Below are positions 56,716 to 64,000 of a DNA stretch of 64,000 bases, in pieces. The stretch lies in contig SSNU01000208.1 of NCBI GenBank assembly GCA_012064415.1, positions 897,725 through 961,724 on the forward strand, read 5' to 3'. This stretch comes from Gyrodactylus bullatarudis (lineage: Eukaryota; Platyhelminthes; Monogenea; Gyrodactylidea; Gyrodactylidae). How positions within the stretch are numbered: position 1 is the first letter of the stretch; each line of letters starts with the position of its first letter. Both the position numbers and the translations under genes were made by a program. Below the pieces are notes generated by a model, which saw nothing but the letters and a program-made list of their open reading frames with translations, did not search any database and had not been told where the DNA came from.

Positions 56716-57062
56716 AAAATATTTATTACTATCATTATTGGGTTCTGAGCTCATGGGGGAATGTTAGAGAAAACAGACGTATATTATAGTGATTAACGTT
56801 ATATTTCGCCAGGTCTCTTCAGATTCTGATTGAGGCAAAAAGTGAAATGAGAAGTGAAGCCCCCTCCCTGCTTCTTTGATACAATTTGCAATCAACTCAA
56901 CCAATGGAAGTGCACAAAATTTTCGCATTGTGATAGTATTTATATGTCAACCAGGGTAGACTCTGAAGAGACCTGGCGAAATATAACGTTAATCACTATA
57001 ATATACGTCTGTTTCCTCTAACCTTCCCCCATGAGTTCAGAACCTAATAATAGTAATATTTT
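56716..57062. repeat. Large palindrome (about 100-nt arms)
   Basis: Arms 56716-56824 and 56962-57062 are near-perfect inverted repeats around a spacer of about 137 nt. Landmarks are CATGGGGGAA, AACAGACGTATATTATAGTG and GGCGAAATATAACGTTAATC on the right arm. It is probably a foldback-type MITE; no target duplication was defined. Confidence 0.75.
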
Positions 57063-58680
57063 TGATGAAGATCGACAATATTATCGTTCAAAAAATATTT
57101 ATACAAAAATACAAAAGAGGCATTTCTCGCTAAGTAATTAAAGTTTTGTTCATAATCTCTCCTAATCAAGGTATGATAATAAGGAAGATAAGGATGATAA
57201 GTGTTATCATATCAATCATATAAAATCTCCCAGTGACAGATAGTAGTCCCAATCTACAGCATAGAAAAGTTTATCATAAATAATAATACTCTAGTTAGAG
57301 TTAGAAGCCTCTTGTCATCATCATCTATGGAATTTATTTTGATGCTTATTTTTATCTGAAATCCTCAACTCAATTCTTTATCCGATATCGAGTACTCCTG
57401 TGAGTACTGCAGGTTGATTATGGATTGCAAGATTAACCTGATTCGTGTTCCAATTTCAAGGATCCAGGTAACTTGATCTTGGTAAGCAATCAGATTCTTT
57501 TTTGTAACTAGCACGCGTGTAGAATAGAATGTCCTTGGAGAGTAAATATCGTATATTCCATATTCCTAAATGTCAGAAAACAGATTTCTTGGCTTGTTTT
57601 AAAATGCCTCTATGGACTTGACTATTAGTAATAATTTCAACCTAGTTTCAGGATTCCCTTGTAATAACTGATTTCTCATTCAATAAAGCTAGATGTGGTT
57701 TTACTTGCTTGAAATAAAGACTATAATCTTTGTGAGAAATTCAAGGTTTTCTGAGATCCGAAATATGAGAAAACTTTTCATAAATTGATCTGACCATTTC
57801 TTTCTAACAGTGAACTGGAAATTTTTATCGGTTTAAACTTGTAACTGATCCAGAAAAACTTTTTTCAGATCAAGAAAAGCTTTCAGCGTCAAATAAAAAT
57901 TTGAAATGATCTAGATATCAAAAATTCTTCATCATTTTCGAGTTCTTTCAGCAAAAATCATGGATTCCCAACTTATTATCAGTTAGCTTAGCATTTGGGG
58001 ATAATCTCAACATTGGTTACATTTGAAAGCTGGCTTCTTTTCCAGTTAAATTGAAACTAAAAATTCTCAGGAAATGAAAAAAAAAGAATTCTCAAAGGAA
58101 TTCATAGTTTTAGTCTCATGACAAATTAAATTCTGATACATGAGGATATAGTGTTCCTCTCTCTTAAATTCAGTATTAGATGTATCATTCTCGTGTAGAC
58201 AGTTACTCTGCATTTATTTCTCTGTTTCTTGATTAACCTGGATCCCTAATAAGCATTTCTCAATGCCAAATGGGATCCAAAAGGGGTCTCTACAACTTAC
58301 TACTCTCAGGTTAAGTCAGTTTACTTTTTGCCTCAATAAAACACGAGAAAATCTGCTTCCCTTAAACTAAACTAAAAGGGAAGTAATCAACATACTTGAA
58401 ATGCTTGTAAATCAAATTACCGAAAGGAGGGAGTTATATGTGACAGCATGCTTGCTATTCATCCCAGATGAACTAATTGACATGTTATCTTTAGCTTTAT
58501 TTCCAGTCTTGGGTAATTCTTCTAAATAACAAGGGAACTAAGACAAAAGCTGAGATTGATGAGGATGATATCAAAGTCATTGGTTAATTTTAGCATTGAA
58601 CTTTTGATCAAGAAATCAGAATTCAACATTTTAAATTTCAAGCTGGGGTGTTTATTAGTGAAGTAACGAATTTTGACCTT

Positions 58681-59046
58681 TTTAAAATCAAAGTTTTCCC
58701 TGAAATTTCCACACATAATTTTGATAACAATGATGTGTGAGATCTAAAATAACTGAAAATTCGTTTGCAATCCCATGCATAGTCGTGCATTGCCCATTTT
58801 CCCTAAATTCTCTTATAGGCATAGTGGAATAACAAAATTTAACTGAAATGATCCTAACATGATTCTATTACTATTTTCATTGAAAAACCCCTAGCGGCAT
58901 TTTTAAAAAAGTCTGATCTTTAAACTTGAATATTATTATCACAGACAAGCATTTTGATACTTGATCTCATATAAAATAATGTTTAGAATTCATAGTATTA
59001 TCAACTGAGTAGGTTTTTAAAATAGGTTGAAAGATTTGTTACATCT
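58681..59046. repeat. Dispersed direct repeat R1, copy 2
   Basis: Partner of 397-820 in the same orientation. A stretch between the TTTTCATTGAAAAAC and GCATTTTTAAAAAAG blocks is shorter here, so the copies differ by an internal deletion or insertion. Confidence 0.7.
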
Positions 59047-60856
59047 CTAGTGTTTATCATCTTTTTTTTAAATTTGAGTTTGGCCCTTTTCACTGCTTGA
59101 TAATTGATAAATTAGAATTATCTGAGATCAGTTAAAAAATTTGATTATGAACAGAAAGAAAACCTAGTGGAAACATTAGTCTTTAGAAAGTATCAGATCA
59201 ATTCTACCCATTAATTAATAATGCATTTGAATTATGGTACTCCCCCTTGAGGTGTTGGTACTAGGGAATTGTCTGCTTTTCTGGTGAATATTTATAGAGA
59301 GTGAGAGAGACAGAGAGGGGTGTTAATTTATTACCTCACAACCTCCTACTACATCCAAAACCTATAGGGAGTGAAAGAATATATGTCACCTGAGAAAAAA
59401 GTTTTCATTATCTGAGATCTTATAATAAACAAAAGAAATAGAGGAAGAATTCTTTGGCTGACAAGTGAACACTTTTGTAGTGTCCTGTCTTGATTTTGAT
59501 AAGAAAATCTTTTTCAAGGTGTAAAAATTTGTGTCTCTAATAAAGGTCAGAGACATTGTTTTTTCTGGAAAGATTCCCAACGACACTTTTTTATTGGTTA
59601 CAATGAAGAAAGCGTCCCGTAACTAATGAAGATAAAAGATTTGGCAATTATATAGATTGTAGTTTTCAGTCATTCAAGAGGAGATGGAAAATCAATACCT
59701 TGATTGATCACACACGTCACAGTTGTTCACAGAAATTCATCATTATTTGAAATATATCCTATGTCTGATTAATCCGGGACATGTTACATTTAATTGAGAA
59801 TTCTCAACTTTAAGAAAAATTACAAGACTTTGATGACTATAATCGATTTTCTGGACTTAAAAACTCCAAATAACTGAAATCTTGACGTGAGTTCTAGACT
59901 AGATCATACTAAGAGTCTTCTCTACGCAACCCTTCATTAATCCCAGAGTGTTAACGAAATTTCTCTGAATGCTTATCTATGTATTCAAATAATATTACTT
60001 TTATATGTGTCACAGAGATTCTGGAAACTTATGTGAGTCTGCAGACTCACTGATAGTTGCTTAGGCAGAGATGTTTCTATAAACAAATTTTCTAACAAAA
60101 AAGGAGTAACTTATTCTTATCATCGAGTTTTTGATCAAAAGATTTTGATTCTATTCAAACATTTAACAGTAAATTTTCAAGATCTCCCTCTATTTGCATG
60201 CTCTTAACGGTGAGGTTTTAAGCAAACACATTAAAAGCCCCTATTACAGCATGATATTGAAAAAAAAGATTTTTCTCAGACACAAATATCTTGCATCATC
60301 AGAGCACTCGAAACTCAGATTGGAGATAAAATTTTCTTTTCAGGCTTAGTCAATGATAATATAGTCAAATATTTAAAACGTATTCTGAAAAACTATTAGC
60401 TAAGGCCTATGCAATCGCCTACGCGATGTCTATTATTTTAACCTCTATTATCTTTAAAAGGATAAGTTACCTTTCAAAAAGAAATTCAGATTCGAAATCA
60501 GGGTAATTATTCTCAATTGTGTAATGAAAAAATAATAATTTGGGACATGAAGGGTTAAAAGTAAAGTGTTAATTTTAGAAAGATTAAAAAAGGAATGTAT
60601 TCTAAGTTAGATGACATACTGAAACCTATGTCTGAAGTTGAGGAGATCAGATGGAAGCACTCTTTAGAGGGAATCAAATCCTGAGACCGGGATAAGTGCA
60701 TGATACAAGTCGATAGGAGTAAAGAGAGTGAGTCTAAACAAAAGAGATGGATTACAAATGACAAACAATGTGAGAATTAATCCTCACGTGATATCAGATT
60801 TTTCAAATCTTTATTTTAATACGGGATAATATACAGGATAATAGAGAATATTTATC

Positions 60857-63783
60857 TCATTCATTCGCCTGTTTTAGTTGGCCTGTCAAGTAAATGAAAG
60901 AAACAAGAGATACTGTAATAATAATAATTGGCACCAATTTTGAAGAGATACTTTCTTGCATGTAATCTAATTTACTCAATTCCTGGAGAGAGGGAGAAAG
61001 AGAGATAGATGAAAGAAGCACGTGATCATCAAGATACAAGCGAATTTTCACTCACTCAAATAAAAAAGCAGATGATGAGTATATAGAGACGTACATATTG
61101 AAAATGAGATCCAATTATTCAAGAGAGTATGATTGAGGAAGTACATTTTGATTATATTTTAATCATCGTTGAGATTGAAATGATAATGTAATATTAGTGT
61201 AGTACTAACAAGTGTACTGAGAAAGAAGATCTCTAGATCTGTGTAAGGATCATTGAAAGGGTCAGTGTTGAGTTTCTTTTGAGAAGGCCTGCTATAAAAC
61301 CGTCTCTCTTTAACCTTAATCACAGGCAGATTGAAAAGTAAGCCAACTGTGTAAGATGTTATATATTGAGTGTTTAAAGGAAACCCCATCTAAACCTAAT
61401 TGGCATGAAGATGAGGATTTACCATTTTTACAAAAAACTCGATATTTTTCTCCGGATTCACAGGAAAAGAATATTTTTTTGAATTCTAAAATGGCATGAG
61501 CTAATAAGATGCGGATATTCGAAAACATTCCGAAAAAATTCAATCTGATCAAAGTTAGGCCGTTTTTCGAATTTCGAAAATGCACCAAATTTCCACTTTT
61601 TCAACTTTTGAGCTCAAAATTTTTATCGATTTCGAGGATTCGAAGCAGTTAAGTGATGATATTTGGGATCAACATTGAACAAAGAATTCGAATTCACCTG
61701 CAGAAGTTCACTGAAGCTGGTCATTACTATGGGAAATCAAACCATTTGAATTTTTCAATTATCACGAAGGCAAATTATCCAATATCTAGAAGTTTAACTT
61801 TTTCTCGGAAACAGTAAGATCTTCGCTATCTCTATGGCTAAATACGAATTCTTCGTTCAATGTTGATCCGAAATATCATCACTTAACTGCTTCAAATCAT
61901 CGAAATCGATAAAAATTTTGATTAGCTCATTCCGTTATAGAATTTTTAAAAAATATTCTTTTTCTGTGAATTCGGAGAAAAATATCGAGTTTTTTGTAAG
62001 AATAGTAAATTCTCATCTTCATGCCAATTAGGTTTATAAAGAGAGGAGGATAAAGAGTTTCAACTCACCAAATGATTAAAGTACGGCTTCTTTGTGGAAC
62101 ACAAAACACACGATTCATCAGACATGAGTAAATCATTTGGGTTACGTTTCAGGTATAATCTTAGATATGGATTCGGCAAGACCCCTTGTAAGGAATTCAA
62201 CTATGGAAATAAACGGAGTTTAAATTATCAAATTTTATACAGAGAAAACGTGTGGAGATTTTCATGAAAATTTCCTGAATCGATCAAAAGTATTTTTTCT
62301 TTTTGTTGTTTATTTATTCCCTCTTTTCACAAGGAGGGTTTCATCTTCTTCTACCGATTTTTCTATCTTCATATAAAAACGCACGTAATGAATTTCAATG
62401 TGGAATACAGCATTCACTAGAGGGGATACATTTGGAGAAAGATATTTGGTAAATATTTTCTGGTCATCCGCCCACTCAAAGATCTCTACATTATTATTAT
62501 ATTAACTATTACTATATGATCGACATTGGGAAAATTGTTTAAAACAAATATTTCTTCCAATTTGAGAAAAATATGCAATTCTATTCTGTTGATGAACATT
62601 GTCCGTGAATGATTGAACCAAAGAGATCATGAGATTAACCATTGACTGGGAAATTTAGAGTTTTGTGTGATATTGAATGCAAAAGTAGCTCAATGATATC
62701 ATTCTATTAAATTTGATGATATACTCAAAATGATATTCGAATTCTTGATCATCATTGCTAAAGATAACAAGGTCCGGAAATAAACTGTGAGCAGAGATTA
62801 TGTCCGAGTATAAAGTATAAAGGAAGAAGTATAGACTCAATGGTTATTTCCTGAGATGGATTCGATAGCCTTGGATTTTCCTGCAATGAGGAAGAGAGAA
62901 GTAAAATAATGAGATAAAAATCAGGAATCCAGGAGTAAGTAGGAATATAGTAATCTCGGAAGTACAGACTAGAGTAACTAGAACAGAATTGGAATGTTGG
63001 CAGAAAGTCTGATGGAAATTGATTATTAAGCTAGCACTACATAAGCCTTTTCAGTGATCCTAAAACGTTGACATTTCAAAATGAAACAGGATAATTTAGT
63101 CTATTTGTTTAGATTAATTGAATTAGGTACTTTATAGCTTGATAAATAATAAAAATTAAAATTCACATGTGGGAAATAGTAATACATGATTCTACTTATT
63201 AGAACTATCATCCTTATTTGATTATGGTCAGAGAGTGAATTCCTATCGGAGGAAAGTGGTGGTTCTATCAGATTATCACCTGTTTAGGTCAAAAGAAGAG
63301 GTCTGAATCCAATTGAATCCTGCTCAAAATCCAAACTACTTTCATTCATATTATTTCCGTTAATTTGATAAATACATTTTTCAAATTCAAATTGAACTGA
63401 AACAATATCATGTAATATAGACTTGAGAGGCTGTATCAATATTGAAACCTCTAGTGACTCACCTCGATTATGACTAGTTTTGTATTGATATCAATGCATC
63501 TGGGATGGTTGGTGAAGTTGATTTCAAGTTGAATTTGGAGTTTCTCCTTAATGGGTAGAAATGTGCTCATCAAAAGGGGGTTCATAGCTGAAAAGAGGAA
63601 ATATATTCATACTTCTAAAGTTTGGACAATGTTTTCTCTTAACAAATCTTGCAGGAATTCATCACCATACAGACTTTGATTGACTGATGAGACACTCAAA
63701 TTAAAAATAGATTCTAGCTTGTGATTTGTGTGGGCGTGTGTGTCAACTTTTTCGAGTGAAAAGGATGGAAAATAGTAGTGTGA
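60857..63783 (-). CDS. Five-exon gene of unknown function with C-terminal membrane segment
   Basis: Exons 63783-63613, 63546-63463, 62880-62769, 61346-61210 and 60982-60857 have GT/AG ends and compatible phases, giving 210 codons including the stop. Readable segments are SVNQSLYGDEFLQDLLREN, EKLQIQLEINFTNHPRC, SNPSQEITIESILLP, VIKVKERRFYSRPSQKK, FNDPYTDLEIFF and, near the end, the hydrophobic LVPIIIITVSLVSFIYL, which would anchor the protein in a membrane by its tail. The first ATG could be at 63801, or the gene may continue beyond it (a 14-nt exon-like segment lies near 63913-63926). The 61392-62035 foldback element lies in one intron. No family was recognised. Confidence 0.42.
61392..62035. 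mobile_element. Foldback element family F1, copy 2 (644 bp)
   Basis: The ends AAACCTAATTGGCATGAAG and its complement are a perfect match over about 23 nt, followed by long mirrored arms (CTCATCTTCATGCC, TTTTTATCGATTTCG, AAGCAGTTAAGTGATGATAT). TA-containing flanks are compatible with a TA target. It is the better preserved of the two F1 copies. Confidence 0.8.
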
Positions 63784-64000
63784 CTTGAAGAACGTGTACA
63801 TAACAAAAGCGAGTATTCAGGAAATTGAGAAATAGAAGAACAGGTGACATTCCTTCTATCTTTATAATAGGAGTACTGATAATATATATTGATGCATTTC
63901 TATCATCTTACCGATTTTGATAGTTCTAAGGAGAGGAGTGATTTATTCTATTAGTACATGTTTCTGATTTTTAAAGTTTTAAATGAATGAAAGTAATTCC

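Larger units (their letters stand above)
56005..60856. other. Gene-poor region
   Basis: Apart from the palindrome at 56716-57062 and repeat R1 at 58681-59046, no gene is firmly supported. A minus-strand segment at about 60619-60740 behind the acceptor TTTTGTTTAG has coding-like composition in more than one frame but is broken by a stop in the most protein-like one. Confidence 0.45.

Noticed and set aside
60555..60764. Coding-like minus-strand segment behind a TTTTGTTTAG acceptor
   Set aside because: Two frames look protein-like, but the better one has an in-frame TAA, and neither joins in phase to the neighbouring exons.

Overview
This is an AT-rich stretch of an animal nuclear genome. The evidence is spliceosomal introns, an intronless cytoplasmic-type actin, a doublecortin-like kinase, an I-BAR (IMD/MTSS-type) gene, Penelope-like and non-LTR retroelements and many short inverted-repeat elements. 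Several introns are only 25-35 nt. Such introns have been reported for dicyemid mesozoans and for the 5' introns of schistosomes, so a small lophotrochozoan-type invertebrate is a reasonable guess. The species cannot be fixed from the sequence. No bacterial operon, CRISPR array or rRNA was seen.

Layout. 1-24.9 kb is mostly decayed mobile DNA: Penelope-like heads and tails, two non-LTR reverse transcriptases (one with 482 uninterrupted codons), a pair of near-identical 396-bp inverted MITEs, hammerhead-ribozyme-like motifs, and one weak two-exon gene fragment (16.1-18.0 kb, minus). At 25.4-26.8 kb lies actin (+) with CCAAT, CArG and TATA elements and a poly(A) signal. From 41.2 kb down to about 29 kb (minus strand) three genes follow one another: a 364-aa Met/His/Asn/Gln-rich protein with three introns of 33-35 nt, a 59-aa Cys/Gly-rich protein with a 32-nt intron, and an MTSS-like I-BAR gene of nine exons. 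A 0.7-kb divergent promoter region then leads into the DCLK-type kinase (+, 41.9-55.4 kb, eight exons). Its introns carry Penelope remnants, foldback elements, a P4-ATPase fragment, a transposase relic and a nested minus-strand gene with a 25-nt intron. A C2-like terminal exon converges on DCLK at 55.8-56.0 kb, and the two may share a palindromic poly(A) signal. The last 8 kb hold a large palindrome, a second copy of a repeat from the left edge, a 644-bp foldback element and a phase-consistent five-exon gene of unknown function (60.9-63.8 kb, minus).

Functionally, actin, the I-BAR protein (binds membrane and, in the family, actin) and the doublecortin kinase (binds microtubules) are all cytoskeletal. 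Their proximity may be coincidence. Exon boundaries were placed by hand from GT/AG sites, reading-phase continuity and similarity to remembered family motifs. No database search was run.
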